A stretch of DNA of 64,000 bases from Flavobacteriales bacterium UBA1986 (GCA_002336245.1 DDDG01000001.1:28554-92553), one strand, 5' to 3'; shown: positions 26,964-35,911, counted from the first letter of the stretch. Notes: a model not told the origin generated them from the sequence alone. Numbers and translations are program-made.

Positions 26964-27656
26964 ATGAACGCAGTGATAACAGGAGCCAGTCAAGGTTTGG
27001 GAGAAAGCATCGCACGCAGTCTTGCTGCAGAAGGTTTCAACTTAATCTTAGCTGCTCGAAGCTTGGACAAGCTTCAATCCCTCAAGAAGGATTTAGAAGC
27101 AGAATTTGACGTGAAGGTCTATCCTCACTCAGTGGATTTCTCGAAGCGCTTTGAAGTGGAGAATTTTGGGCAATCTTTAGAACATCAGTTTGATGAACTG
27201 GATATTGTTGTCAATAATGTTGGGACTTATGCCGAGACAATTTTTGGCGAAACCGATGCGCTGGACAAAATGATGGGAATCAACTTTAGGGGAACCTACG
27301 CTCTGATGAACCAATTGGTTCCTTTTATGAAAAAGTCAGAGAAGGGTCATTTGTTTCATGTGTGCTCGGTATTGAGTAAATCGGCACGTTTGGGCGCGGC
27401 AGATTATGCAATTTCAAAGCATGCCCTCTACGCCTTGCACCTTTCGCTTCTAGAAGAATTTAAGGATAGTAAATTGAAATCGACGGCTCTACTTCCAGGA
27501 GCAATCAATACGCCTTCTTGGGATGGTTCTGATGCCCCTGTGGAAGAATTTGTTCAGCCAGAAGACATTGCCAGAGCAATCATATTTGCCTTCAATTGTC
27601 ATTTTGGGACACGCGTTGACGAGATTTCATTCAGCCCGTTGAATCCAAATTTTTAA
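26964..27656 (+). CDS. SDR family oxidoreductase
   Basis: NAD(P)-dependent short-chain dehydrogenase. N-terminal cofactor motif TGASQGLGESIARSL (TGxxxGxG); VNNVGTY (NNAG-like); catalytic Tyr-Lys in DYAISKHALYALH; and Ser in VCSVLSKSARLG. PGAINTPSW after the active site is usual. 230 aa. Substrate unknown. The ATG at 26964 is only 5 bases from a -7 element, suggesting a leaderless mRNA. trmB follows after 3 bases. Confidence 0.9.
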   Translation: MNAVITGASQGLGESIARSLAAEGFNLILAARSLDKLQSLKKDLEAEFDVKVYPHSVDFSKRFEVENFGQSLEHQFDELDIVVNNVGTYAETIFGETDALDKMMGINFRGTYALMNQLVPFMKKSEKGHLFHVCSVLSKSARLGAADYAISKHALYALHLSLLEEFKDSKLKSTALLPGAINTPSWDGSDAPVEEFVQPEDIARAIIFAFNCHFGTRVDEISFSPLNPNF

Positions 27657-27659
27657 GTC

Positions 27660-28343
27660 TTGGGAAAGAATAAATTACAGCGTTTTAGGGAAATGAAGGA
27701 TTTCCCGAATGTATTAGAACACGGAATCGAAACGGTTCAATCTGGTGTATTTCCCTTGGCAGGAAATTGGTCGAAGGACCATTTCAAAAACAATAATCCA
27801 TTGGTGCTAGAATTGGCATGCGGAAAAGGTGAGTTTGCGCTGGCCATGGCGAAAATGTGGCCAGAACGAAATTACTTAGGCATAGACATCAAGGGAGCGC
27901 GCATGTATGTAGGAGCAAATGAGGCACTTAGCTCGGACCTTAGAAATGTGGCTTTTCTCAGAACTCGAATCGATTTTGTCGAAACCTTCTTCGGTGAGGA
28001 TGAAGTGGATGAGATTTGGATCACCTTTCCCGACCCACAGCCTCAGGACAATCGGGCGAAAAAGAGATTGACCTCTCCTATGTTTATTGATCGCTACCGA
28101 AAGCTCCTAAAGAAAGGTGGTGAAATACGCTTGAAAACAGATTCTGATTTCTTTTACAATTACACCTTGGAGCAAATTGAAGAACAAGGATATTCCATCA
28201 CAAAACGATTGGACAATCTTTACGCTCAGCTCGAGGAGGTGCCGGATGAACTGGCTTCTGTTTTAGGAACCAAAACGCACTATGAAAAAATCTTCAGTGC
28301 TAAAGGATATCAGATTAAGTACGTGAGCTTTCGAATCGACTAG
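27660..28343 (+). CDS. trmB: tRNA (guanine-N7-)-methyltransferase
   Basis: Makes m7G46 in tRNA with SAM. Seen: KNKLQRFREM N-terminus typical of Bacteroidota TrmB, SAM motif VLELACGKGEFALAMA, YLGIDIKGARM, and the signature ITFPDPQPQDNRAKKRLTSP. 227 aa. Start codon is TTG, accepted because the N-terminal sequence is conserved and the gap to the SDR gene is 3 bases. 4-base tail-to-tail overlap with the kinase pseudogene. Confidence 0.95.
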   Translation: MGKNKLQRFREMKDFPNVLEHGIETVQSGVFPLAGNWSKDHFKNNNPLVLELACGKGEFALAMAKMWPERNYLGIDIKGARMYVGANEALSSDLRNVAFLRTRIDFVETFFGEDEVDEIWITFPDPQPQDNRAKKRLTSPMFIDRYRKLLKKGGEIRLKTDSDFFYNYTLEQIEEQGYSITKRLDNLYAQLEEVPDELASVLGTKTHYEKIFSAKGYQIKYVSFRID

Positions 28344-30308
28344 ACCTTCGGAAAACGTAAAATGAACTCTGCTCCACGATTGTAAGATTCGTTCAGGTCG
28401 ATGTCTCCACCCAATAAATTGGTAAAAATTTTAGCCATCGCCAAACCAAGACCAGTGGAGCTTTCCTGAGCAGTTGGTCTCACAGAGAGTTTTTGATACT
28501 TCCGGAAAAGTTTGGGTCGATCGCTTGGCTTAAAGCCTGGTCCTTCATCTTTTACTGAGAATTGGATTCGATCTCCAAGGTCCATGCTTGAAATGAAAAC
28601 ATGTCGATCCCGGCCAGAAAATTTGATGGAGTTCGAGACCAAATTTGAAAAGATCCTTTATAGAATGCGCTTGTCGGAGGTGATTCGTTTGATGGAAGGA
28701 TCCTCGTTTAGAATGATTTTGATGTTCTTGTTTTCTGCTGCTTTCAGCTGCTCCTCAGCAAGCTCTGTCAAGAGTTCGTGAATGGAAATTTGTTGTTTGT
28801 CAAGTTTTAGTTCGCCACTCTCAGCATGAGTTACTTCCATGATGTCGTATATCAAGTCGAGGCCATTTTGAGAGGCTCTACCAATCAAATCTTTGACTTC
28901 ATCGTCGATGGGAAGTTGTGCTAAGGAGCCTACTTGTGCCAAGGGATTTTTAAGGTCATGAACCATCAAGGAGACAAGGTTTTGGTTCTCACGGATGCTT
29001 TCCTGAAGATGATCGGTTTGGGAGGTGAGAGCTAAGTTTTGCTCTTCGATTAAACTGTTCTTGGTTCGTAAACTTCTATTGAGGTAGTTGATGCGGCGAA
29101 GGCCAATAATTAAAATCAAAATGGTGATGAGCGCAAAACCAAGCCCCAGATAGAAGGCCTTCTCGGTGAAATTTAAATTGCTGATGGTAGCGTTTTTCTG
29201 ATTGTTGGACTTCCTTAGAAGTTTGTTTTCCAAATCAATCTTGTAAACTTCAAATCCTCTTTGGAGCTCCAGGAGTGCAGCCTTGCGTTCATCGCTGAAT
29301 AAGCTGTCGTATTTAGGAATCAGTGCGCTCAGTATTTCATAGGCCTCAATTTGCTGACCGAGTGCGTCGTAGCAACTTGCCATTGGTTTTCCATTGTCAA
29401 ATAAGTAGCTCGCCGACTTTAATCGACTTGAGATTTCATAGCTGAGCTTGTATTCTTTGAGGGCGGCATCATACTTTTTTAAGCCAAACAGGGCTTCGCC
29501 TAGATTGAAACGTGAAATCATTAAGTTGAATTCATCCCCTAGAGTGCTGTCGAGGAAAATGGATTTTTTCAGGAATGGTATGGCGTTCTTGTATGAACCT
29601 CCTTCATAGTACAGTATTCCAATGTTTGTATAGGCCATGGAGATTCCGACGCTGTCGTTCAACTCAAAATCGATGTTTAAGGTCTTGGAATAATGGTCGA
29701 GCGCTTGAATGCTGTCCCTCAAATTGGAATAAATGTTTCCCAAGTTGGTGTGAGAGATGGAGAGATTGTGCTTTTCGCCGCTCTGTTCACGAATGTCTAA
29801 AGCGCGAAGTGCAAAGGGAAGAGCGGTACTGTCTTGTTTGAGCTCCAAGTAGACCACGCTCACGTTTGAATAGGCGGTGGCAAGGCCAATGCTGTCGTCG
29901 ATGCGGCGGTACATTTCAATAGCCTTTTTGTATGCTCCCAAGGCCTCATTGCTCATTGCTCATTGCTCTGCGGCTGTAGATGTTGCCAAGAAGATTTTCT
30001 GATTTGGCTTCCCACTTTGTGAGTCCTGCCGATTTTGCAATCTCACGTATGTGTAAACCAAGGTCCTCTAAACCTTCATATTGTCCTTCTTGCCATAGGC
30101 CAATGCCCAATTTGAAATAGGCTTCGCACAGTTCAACTTTTGGTCCATCTTGTAATTCAAGCAAGCGACAAGCTGCAATCAGGCTATCCGTTTTTCGGGA
30201 AGTAGAAAACTCTTTTAAATAGGAGACGGAGTAAGTTGTCGCGAAACACGAAGCATTGCAGAGAAGTAGGCTAAGTAAGCCAATCAGAGAAATATGTACG
30301 CGGTTCAT
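28340..30308 (-). pseudogene. TPR-sensor histidine kinase, broken by a 7-bp repeat frameshift and an in-frame TAA
   Basis: Three reading segments form one gene. 30308-29946: signal peptide and first TPR-like helices. 29956-28658: more TPR repeats, membrane helix (LGLGFALITILILIIGL), coiled coil, and DHp domain with the phospho-acceptor His in LMVHDLKNPLAQVG. 28657-28340: the catalytic domain (FSNLVSNSIKFSG, VKDEGPGFKP, STGLGLAMAKIF). The first break is three copies of GCAATGA (minus strand, 29946-29966); two copies would restore the frame. The second is TAA at 28658-28660, inside the N-box. With one repeat unit removed the whole is exactly 654 codons. Without both repairs DHp and ATPase are not on one chain. 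No response regulator is adjacent. Confidence 0.88.
29946..29966 (-). repeat. Triplicated heptamer GCAATGA causing the frameshift
   Basis: Three exact tandem copies (TCATTGC on the plus strand). Each gain or loss of one copy shifts the frame by one; two copies give an open kinase frame at this point. Consistent with slipped-strand mutation. Confidence 0.9.
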
Positions 30309-30397
30309 TAAGTCTTGCTAGGCCTAATACGAAAGATTGACGCGAAAGTGTCGTAAATTGATTAAAACGACGATATTTTTTTCAATCTTCATACTTG

Positions 30398-30742
30398 ATG
30401 AAAGATTCAACCAAGGATTTCTATCTCAGAGTATGGGATGTAGTTCAAATGATCCCGAAAGGAAGAGTTTCTAGCTACGGTGCCATTGCCAAATTTCTTG
30501 GTACTGGAAGGTCGAGCAGAATGGTTGGTTATGCCATGAATGCATCGCATGCTTCAGAGTCTGCTGTGCCGGCTCAAAGAGTGGTAAATCGAAATGGAAT
30601 GCTTAGCGGAAAACATCATTTTTCAAGTCCAGAAAGGATGCGGGAAATGCTCGAACAAGAGGGAATTGAAGTTGTTGATGATAAGGTAGTTCGCTTTGAA
30701 GAGCTCTTTTGGGATCCTGCAAAAGAACTTCAGAGCTTTTGA
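30398..30742 (+). CDS. Alkyltransferase-like (MGMT-family) DNA-binding protein
   Basis: 114 aa, the size of the C-terminal DNA-binding domain of O6-methylguanine methyltransferases. Helix-turn-helix region IPKGRVSSYGAIAKFLGTGRS is followed by RMVGYAMN. The alkyl-acceptor motif PCHR is replaced by P58-A59-Q60-R61 in VPAQRVVNRNG, so the acceptor Cys is absent. By family knowledge such ATL proteins bind O6-alkylguanine and hand it to nucleotide excision repair without transferring the group. The ATG at 30398 is preferred to a TTG one codon earlier. Confidence 0.9.
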   Translation: MKDSTKDFYLRVWDVVQMIPKGRVSSYGAIAKFLGTGRSSRMVGYAMNASHASESAVPAQRVVNRNGMLSGKHHFSSPERMREMLEQEGIEVVDDKVVRFEELFWDPAKELQSF

Positions 30743-30751
30743 TAGGATAGA

Positions 30752-30759
30752 TACATTTG
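30752..30759 (+). promoter_or_regulatory. -7 element for mrp
   Basis: Exact TACATTTG 20 bases before the TTG start at 30780. Confidence 0.5.
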
Positions 30760-30779
30760 CCTGACCCAATTTTAGCGTT

Positions 30780-31841
30780 TTGAATATAACCGAAGAAGAC
30801 CTTAAAAGAGCATTATCCTTTGTCATTGAGCCAGATCTTAAGAAGGATTTAATTACCCTCAATCTTGTTTCTGATTTTAAAATTGAAGGAAACAGAGTTT
30901 CGTTCTTGTTGAAAGTCAGCAATCCTACTTTTCAAAGTAAAAAGCGACTCGAAGAAGCCTGCGCCCACCAACTTGAAATGAAGATAGGAAAGGGCATTGA
31001 GCTCAACATTGAATTCGGAAGTCTTCCTCAAGAAAAAGAACGCGAACTTGAGCAGCGCACCGTTCTTCCGGGTGTTAAGCACATTGTTGCGATTGCCTCT
31101 GGAAAAGGTGGCGTTGGCAAATCAACCGTTACAGCCAATTTAGCTGCCGGTCTTGCTAGAAAGGGATATAAGGTTGGTTTAATCGATGCCGACATTTATG
31201 GTCCGAGTCAACCTTATATGTTCGATGTAGCTTTCGATAAACCACAACCCATCGAAGTAGATGGAAAGCAAAAGATTTTACCCGTTGAATCTTATGGCGT
31301 AAAGTTGATGAGCATTGGTTTTTTCGCACAAGCCAACGATGCCATTGTTTGGCGTGGTCCAATGGCCAGTAAGGCTCTTGAGCAAATGATGAAAGATGTG
31401 CATTGGGGCGATTTAGATTTTATGTTGATCGACTTGCCGCCTGGTACGGGTGATATTCACCTTACCATGGTTCAGGAAGCGCCACTATCAGGTGCAATCA
31501 TCGTGAGCACTCCTCAACCAATCGCCTTAGCCGATGCGCGCAAAGGAATCAATATGTTCCGCTTGGAGTCTGTGCAGGTTCCTATTTTAGGCATCGTCGA
31601 AAACATGAGCTATTTCAGTCCAGCCGAACTCCCCGACAATAAGTATTACATCTTCGGGATGGAGGGCGCCAAAGTATTGAGCGAAGAAATGGAAGTCGAT
31701 TTCTTAGGAGATATTCCTTTGGTTCAGAGCATTCGTGAGTCTGGAGACGTCGGTCGTCCGGCGGTGCTGCAAACTGATACCAAACAGGCCCAAGCATTTT
31801 TAGCTTTGGTTGATAAGCTTGTCGCCAAGCTTCTTCCTTAA
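30780..31841 (+). CDS. mrp: Mrp/NBP35-type iron-sulfur carrier ATPase
   Basis: P-loop ATPase that delivers Fe-S clusters to apoproteins. N-terminal DUF59/MIP18 domain (1-95) is fused to the ParA-like ATPase with deviant Walker A GKGGVGKSTVTANLA (about 110), DADIYGPSQP, MLIDLPPGTGDIHLTM (Walker B) and VENMSYF. The usual C-terminal CxxC is not seen near MSYFSPAELPDNKYYIFG, a variation also found in other Bacteroidota. Start codon TTG. The next gene is a NifU-type protein of the same pathway. Confidence 0.93.
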   Translation: MNITEEDLKRALSFVIEPDLKKDLITLNLVSDFKIEGNRVSFLLKVSNPTFQSKKRLEEACAHQLEMKIGKGIELNIEFGSLPQEKERELEQRTVLPGVKHIVAIASGKGGVGKSTVTANLAAGLARKGYKVGLIDADIYGPSQPYMFDVAFDKPQPIEVDGKQKILPVESYGVKLMSIGFFAQANDAIVWRGPMASKALEQMMKDVHWGDLDFMLIDLPPGTGDIHLTMVQEAPLSGAIIVSTPQPIALADARKGINMFRLESVQVPILGIVENMSYFSPAELPDNKYYIFGMEGAKVLSEEMEVDFLGDIPLVQSIRESGDVGRPAVLQTDTKQAQAFLALVDKLVAKLLP

Positions 31842-31846
31842 TGCAC

Positions 31847-31854
31847 TACTTTTG
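31847..31854 (+). promoter_or_regulatory. -7 element 5 bases before the nfu start
   Basis: Exact TACTTTTG; the ATG at 31860 follows after 5 bases, so a transcript from here would be leaderless or nearly so. Confidence 0.5.
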
Positions 31855-31859
31855 AGACT

Positions 31860-32117
31860 ATGCCAATAGAGGAAATCAAAGCACGCATCGAACAATCACT
31901 CGTCGACTTACGTCAATTTGTAAAACAAGACGGTGGTGATTTGGAAATTGTTGATGTGACCGAAGACGGTGTTGTGAAGGTTGAATTGAAAGGTGCTTGT
32001 ACAAGCTGTCACATGAACAATATGACATTCAAAGCAGGTGTTGAAGAGGCAATTCTAAGGGCTGTTCCAGAAATAAAAAAGGTAGAAGCAATCAACTTCG
32101 AGCTCTTCCAAGCCTAA
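31860..32117 (+). CDS. NifU-family (Nfu) Fe-S scaffold/carrier
   Basis: 85 aa: a stand-alone Nfu domain. LRQFVKQDGGDLEIVDV at the start and the cluster-binding CxxC in KGACTSCHMNNMTFKAGVE are diagnostic. Carries a [4Fe-4S] cluster to target enzymes. Directly follows mrp. 4-base tail-to-tail overlap with the GT2 gene. Confidence 0.93.
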   Translation: MPIEEIKARIEQSLVDLRQFVKQDGGDLEIVDVTEDGVVKVELKGACTSCHMNNMTFKAGVEEAILRAVPEIKKVEAINFELFQA

Positions 32118-32857
32118 TCTTTAAAAATCTTCGAACGATAAATTCCACTCTTTCCAAGAAAGAATAGAATTGAAGTTTTCAGCACGCCCAAGCCATAAGT
32201 TACGCTGCGTGAAAAATTGATGGAGGAGGCTTCCTCAAAATACTTCGTCGGACAAGTAACCTCGCCAAACTCAAATCCCTTGTAGGCGATCTGAGCAAGC
32301 ATCTGATTGTCGAAGACAAAATCGTCTGAATTCACTTCGTAATTAATGGACTGCAATACCTCCTTTGAGAAGGCCCTGTAACCGGTGTGATATTCAGAGA
32401 GCTTCTGATTCATCATGATGTTCTGGAAGAGCGTCAAGAGCCGATTCGCAACGTATTTGTATTTGGGCATTCCGCCTTTCAAAGCTCCTTTTCCAAGAAT
32501 TCTTGAAGCGAGAATGACTGGATACAAATCCTGGGCAAGCATGTAGGCAATGCTCGGAATCAATTGAGGCGTGTATTGATAATCGGGGTGGAGCATGATG
32601 ACGATGTCGGCATTCAGCTCCAAAGCCTTGTTATAGCAAGTCTTCTGATTTCCTCCATAACCTTTATTGTCGTCGTGGCGAATCACATGTTCGATGCCAA
32701 TTTTCTTCGCCAATTCCGTGGTGTTGTCGGAACTGTGATCATCCACCAAAATCACCTCATCTACGATGTCGCGAGGGATTTCGAGGTAGGTTTTTTCGAG
32801 GGTCAATTCCGCGTTGTATGCAGGCATTACAACAACTACTTTCTTATTCTGAATCAT
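32114..32857 (-). CDS. Family 2 glycosyltransferase (dolichol-phosphate mannosyltransferase-like)
   Basis: 247 aa GT-A protein: VVVMPAYNAELTLEKTY, DEVILVDDHSSDNT (first Asp of the nucleotide site), NKGYGGNQKTCYNKAL, and ADIVIMLHPDYQYTP in place of DxD (HPD). YHTGYRAFSKEVL fits DPM1-like enzymes that load a polyprenyl phosphate. A weakly hydrophobic segment near the C-terminus (VLKTSILFFLGKSG) may touch the membrane. ATGA overlap with gmhA suggests joint regulation and an LPS or glycan role. Confidence 0.9.
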   Translation of the reverse strand: MIQNKKVVVVMPAYNAELTLEKTYLEIPRDIVDEVILVDDHSSDNTTELAKKIGIEHVIRHDDNKGYGGNQKTCYNKALELNADIVIMLHPDYQYTPQLIPSIAYMLAQDLYPVILASRILGKGALKGGMPKYKYVANRLLTLFQNIMMNQKLSEYHTGYRAFSKEVLQSINYEVNSDDFVFDNQMLAQIAYKGFEFGEVTCPTKYFEEASSINFSRSVTYGLGVLKTSILFFLGKSGIYRSKIFKD

Positions 32858-33432
32858 TCAGAAGAACTTCTCAGGTTATGTTCAATGGTTTCAATCAAGC
32901 AATGAATGACTTTGATGTGAATTTCTTGAATTCTATCAGAAAAGCCCATGTGCTCAACTCGAATTTCAATGTCGCAGAGTTCCGCTAAAGGTCCGCCAGT
33001 TTTACCCGTTAAACCAATTACGTTCATCCCAATTTCATGCGCTTTTTGTGCAGCTTTCAGTACGTTCTCAGAATTCCCACTTGTGCTGATTACGAGAAGG
33101 GAGTCTCCAGGTCTTCCGTGTGCTTCTACATATCTAGAAAACACTTCGGCGTAACCGTAGTCGTTGGCAACACAACTGAGATGTCCGGCATCGCTTATGG
33201 CCATGGCTGAATAGGCCTTTCTTTCTTCGCGAAACTTACCAGAGAGTTCTTCGGCAAAATGCATGGCATCGCTCATGGAACCTCCATTCCCACAGGAAAT
33301 GATGCGTCCGTCGCGGGCCAAGCTTTGCGATAGGAGTGAGGCTGCGGCCTGAATTTTATGAAAATTTTCCTCGGTTGCGAACTTGTCGAGTACTTCAGAT
33401 GCTTCTTGGAAACTTGCTTTTACGAGCTCCAT
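32854..33432 (-). CDS. gmhA: Sedoheptulose-7-phosphate isomerase / SIS-domain protein
   Basis: First step of ADP-heptose synthesis for LPS inner core (sedoheptulose-7-P to D-glycero-manno-heptose-7-P). SIS fold with SCGNGGSMSDAMHFAEELSGKF, the family's active-site loop, and LLVISTSGNSENVLKAAQ; C-terminal DRIQEIHIKVIHCLIE carries metal and catalytic residues. 192 aa is normal. No other heptose gene is adjacent, so the assignment within the SIS family rests on sequence motifs. Confidence 0.88.
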   Translation of the reverse strand: MELVKASFQEASEVLDKFATEENFHKIQAAASLLSQSLARDGRIISCGNGGSMSDAMHFAEELSGKFREERKAYSAMAISDAGHLSCVANDYGYAEVFSRYVEAHGRPGDSLLVISTSGNSENVLKAAQKAHEIGMNVIGLTGKTGGPLAELCDIEIRVEHMGFSDRIQEIHIKVIHCLIETIEHNLRSSSE

Positions 33433-33437
33433 ATATT

Positions 33438-35846
33438 CTAGTTTGAGCTGAAGAGTTTCGTCCCGCGATCCAACCAGTTTATAAACTTCGGAATGTCTGG
33501 GTCGTATGCAGCGGATTCGTGCAAGGCATTGCCGTCATGGTCCAAGATTACATAATAGGGTTGAGAGTTCGTTCCAAATTTTGAGGCCTGGAAATAGCTC
33601 CATTTGTTCCCTACGGTTTTTAAGACTTTAGTCTTGTCGCCAATCTTCACTTCTTTCTTTTCGCTTTCAGGAAGCTCTAATTTCTCATCCACATAAAGTG
33701 AAACCAGAACGACGTTTTCCCTAAGGCGGTTTAGAACAGCTGGGTCAGACCAAACTTGTTCTTCCATTTTTCGGCAATTCACGCATGCCCATCCCGTAAA
33801 ATCGACCATCAGAGGTTTATTCACCTCTTTAGCGTAGGCCATGGCTTCGTCGTAATCGTGGAAGCAATCTAAATTGTGCGGGCAGTGTGCAGATTTGGTA
33901 TGACCGCCTTTACCAGCAGCGGTAGCCCCAGCGATCGCAACACCTGCTTTTCCGACTCCTTGTGGAGATTCGCTGTAGAACATGGGAGGTGGAAATCCAG
34001 AGATCACTTTAAGAGGCGCTCCCCACAATCCGGGTACGAGGTATAGAGTAAAAATCAAACTCACCGTTCCAAAAAGCATGCGCCCGACTGAAAGACGTTC
34101 CATCGGACTGTCGTGGGGTAAGCGGAAAGCTCCCAACAAGTAAGCAGTCATCATGGCGAAAATTCCAATCCAAATGGCGATGAACAATTCGCGCGTCAAA
34201 ATTCCAGCTTGAACAACGAGGTCGGCGTTCGAAAGAAATTTCAAGGCCAAGGCCAATTCCAAGAATCCTAAAACAACTTTTACTGAGTTGAGCCAACCGC
34301 CAGAACGTGGCAATGAATTCAACCAACCAGGGAAGGCAGCAAACAGTGCAAAAGGCATGGCAAGGGCCAAGCTAAACCCGAACATTCCCAAGAGAGGCCC
34401 GGCAACTCCGCCGTTTACCGCTGCTTCAACCAGTAGGGTCCCAATGATTGGTCCTGTGCATGAAAATGACACCAATGAAAGTGTGAAGGCCATGAAGAAG
34501 ATTCCAATGAATCCTCCTTTATCTGAAGCTGCATCTGCCTTGTTTACCCATGATGAGGGCAATGTAATTTCAAAGGCGCCAAAGAAGGAGATGGCGAATA
34601 CCACGAACATGAAGAAGAAAATGAGATTGAACCAGAAACCGGTCGAAATCTCATTCAAGGCATCTGGGCCAAATATCCAGGTCGTCATAAAGCCAAGTCC
34701 CACGTAAATGAGAATGATGAAGATTCCGTAAAGGATAGCATTCGACATGCCTTGAGCCTTCGATTTGCTCTGCTTGGTAAAGAAGCTTACGGTCAAGGGA
34801 ATCATAGGAAACACGCAGGGTGTGAGTAAGGCCAAAAGCCCCCCTAAAAAGCCAGCTATGAAAATCCCAACAAAACCTTTGGCTCTCAGCTTATCAGATT
34901 CATTGTCTTGATTGAGCATTGGCTCAGACGACAATTTGATGCTGAATTCAACGATCTCTGGAGGCAAGCATTTCTCATCGTCGCAAACCATAAATTCGAG
35001 CTCGCCCTTGAATTGGGAGTCGGAACCGCTTTTTATTTTTTGCTGAAAACTTACTTTACCACTGAAGAAAGAGAGGTCCATCATAAAGTTGGGATCGTAC
35101 TCCTCGTGCAGTTCGCCTACTTCTTCAACTTTCCCAATCAGTTCATGATCTTGGCCCTCAGCAAAACGAAACACAGTTGGAAGTGGGCCTCCTTCAGGGA
35201 TGTTCTGAGAGTACAAGTGCCATCCCTCGTCTATCTGAGCGTCGAAGCTTATCAGTTGCTCACCATTTCCAAGGTCTTTGGTTGAAAAACTCCAGGAGAC
35301 TGGGTCGAAAATTTCGGGTTTTGAATCTAGGTCAGAAACCGGAGCAAGCTCTTCAGTCTCATCAACAGTCGATTCTGCTTGACTTGTTTCGGCCTCTTTA
35401 ATACTGAGTTCAAAAGAGTACGGGACGTACTCTGGAGGCAAGCACTTGCTTGCATCGCAGACCATGTAGGTGAGCTCACCCTTAAATACTGTATTGGTAG
35501 ATATCTTAACGCGCTGAACGAACTCAACGGAATTCTCAAAGTACGACAGCTCCATATCGAAGTTGGGGTCGTACTCAGTTTTGGCTTTGGGCTCAGTAAC
35601 TTCTCCTAAGCGCTCCACTGCATCCGATTCGTCAAAAACAAAAGAGGTGGCGATGGGACCATCGTCAGAAGGTAAATTCTGACTGTACAAATGCCAGCCC
35701 ATGTCCAGCTTGGCTTTGAACTTCAACTCAAATTCGTCGGAGTCGATTCGTTTGCTATCAAAAGTCCATTTTACGGGATCTAGAATTTGTCCAGAAACCT
35801 GAAGGAAGACTAAAGACGTGATGAGAAGTAGAATGAACTTGCGCAT
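33438..35846 (-). CDS. dsbD: DsbD-type thiol:disulfide interchange protein with duplicated N-terminal domain
   Basis: Carries reducing power from cytoplasmic thioredoxin to the periplasm. Order: signal peptide (LLLITSLVFLQVSGQ); alpha domain 1 (about 22-150, redox pair C-x4-C in YMVCDASKCLPPE); alpha domain 2 (about 178-310, FMVCDDEKCLPPE); eight-helix DsbD membrane domain (about 325-610, Cys in LLTPCVFPMIP and SCTGPIIG); and a thioredoxin-like domain (about 655-802) with WACVNCRKM. One alpha domain is usual; here two copies lie 158 codons apart and are alike also at DNA level. Start ATG 35846 places the signal peptide; a -7 element lies 17 bases before it. gmhA follows after 5 bases. Confidence 0.93.
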   Translation of the reverse strand: MRKFILLLITSLVFLQVSGQILDPVKWTFDSKRIDSDEFELKFKAKLDMGWHLYSQNLPSDDGPIATSFVFDESDAVERLGEVTEPKAKTEYDPNFDMELSYFENSVEFVQRVKISTNTVFKGELTYMVCDASKCLPPEYVPYSFELSIKEAETSQAESTVDETEELAPVSDLDSKPEIFDPVSWSFSTKDLGNGEQLISFDAQIDEGWHLYSQNIPEGGPLPTVFRFAEGQDHELIGKVEEVGELHEEYDPNFMMDLSFFSGKVSFQQKIKSGSDSQFKGELEFMVCDDEKCLPPEIVEFSIKLSSEPMLNQDNESDKLRAKGFVGIFIAGFLGGLLALLTPCVFPMIPLTVSFFTKQSKSKAQGMSNAILYGIFIILIYVGLGFMTTWIFGPDALNEISTGFWFNLIFFFMFVVFAISFFGAFEITLPSSWVNKADAASDKGGFIGIFFMAFTLSLVSFSCTGPIIGTLLVEAAVNGGVAGPLLGMFGFSLALAMPFALFAAFPGWLNSLPRSGGWLNSVKVVLGFLELALALKFLSNADLVVQAGILTRELFIAIWIGIFAMMTAYLLGAFRLPHDSPMERLSVGRMLFGTVSLIFTLYLVPGLWGAPLKVISGFPPPMFYSESPQGVGKAGVAIAGATAAGKGGHTKSAHCPHNLDCFHDYDEAMAYAKEVNKPLMVDFTGWACVNCRKMEEQVWSDPAVLNRLRENVVLVSLYVDEKLELPESEKKEVKIGDKTKVLKTVGNKWSYFQASKFGTNSQPYYVILDHDGNALHESAAYDPDIPKFINWLDRGTKLFSSN

Positions 35847-35863
35847 AGAATTGGATGAAGCCT

Positions 35864-35871
35864 CAAATTTA
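35864..35871 (-). promoter_or_regulatory. -7 element for dsbD-gmhA-GT2
   Basis: Exact TAAATTTG on the minus strand, 17 bases before the ATG at 35846. Confidence 0.55.
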
Positions 35872-35911
35872 GTTTTTTCCCTAGCTCTATTTGCCACACA
35901 TCTGACAAAGG

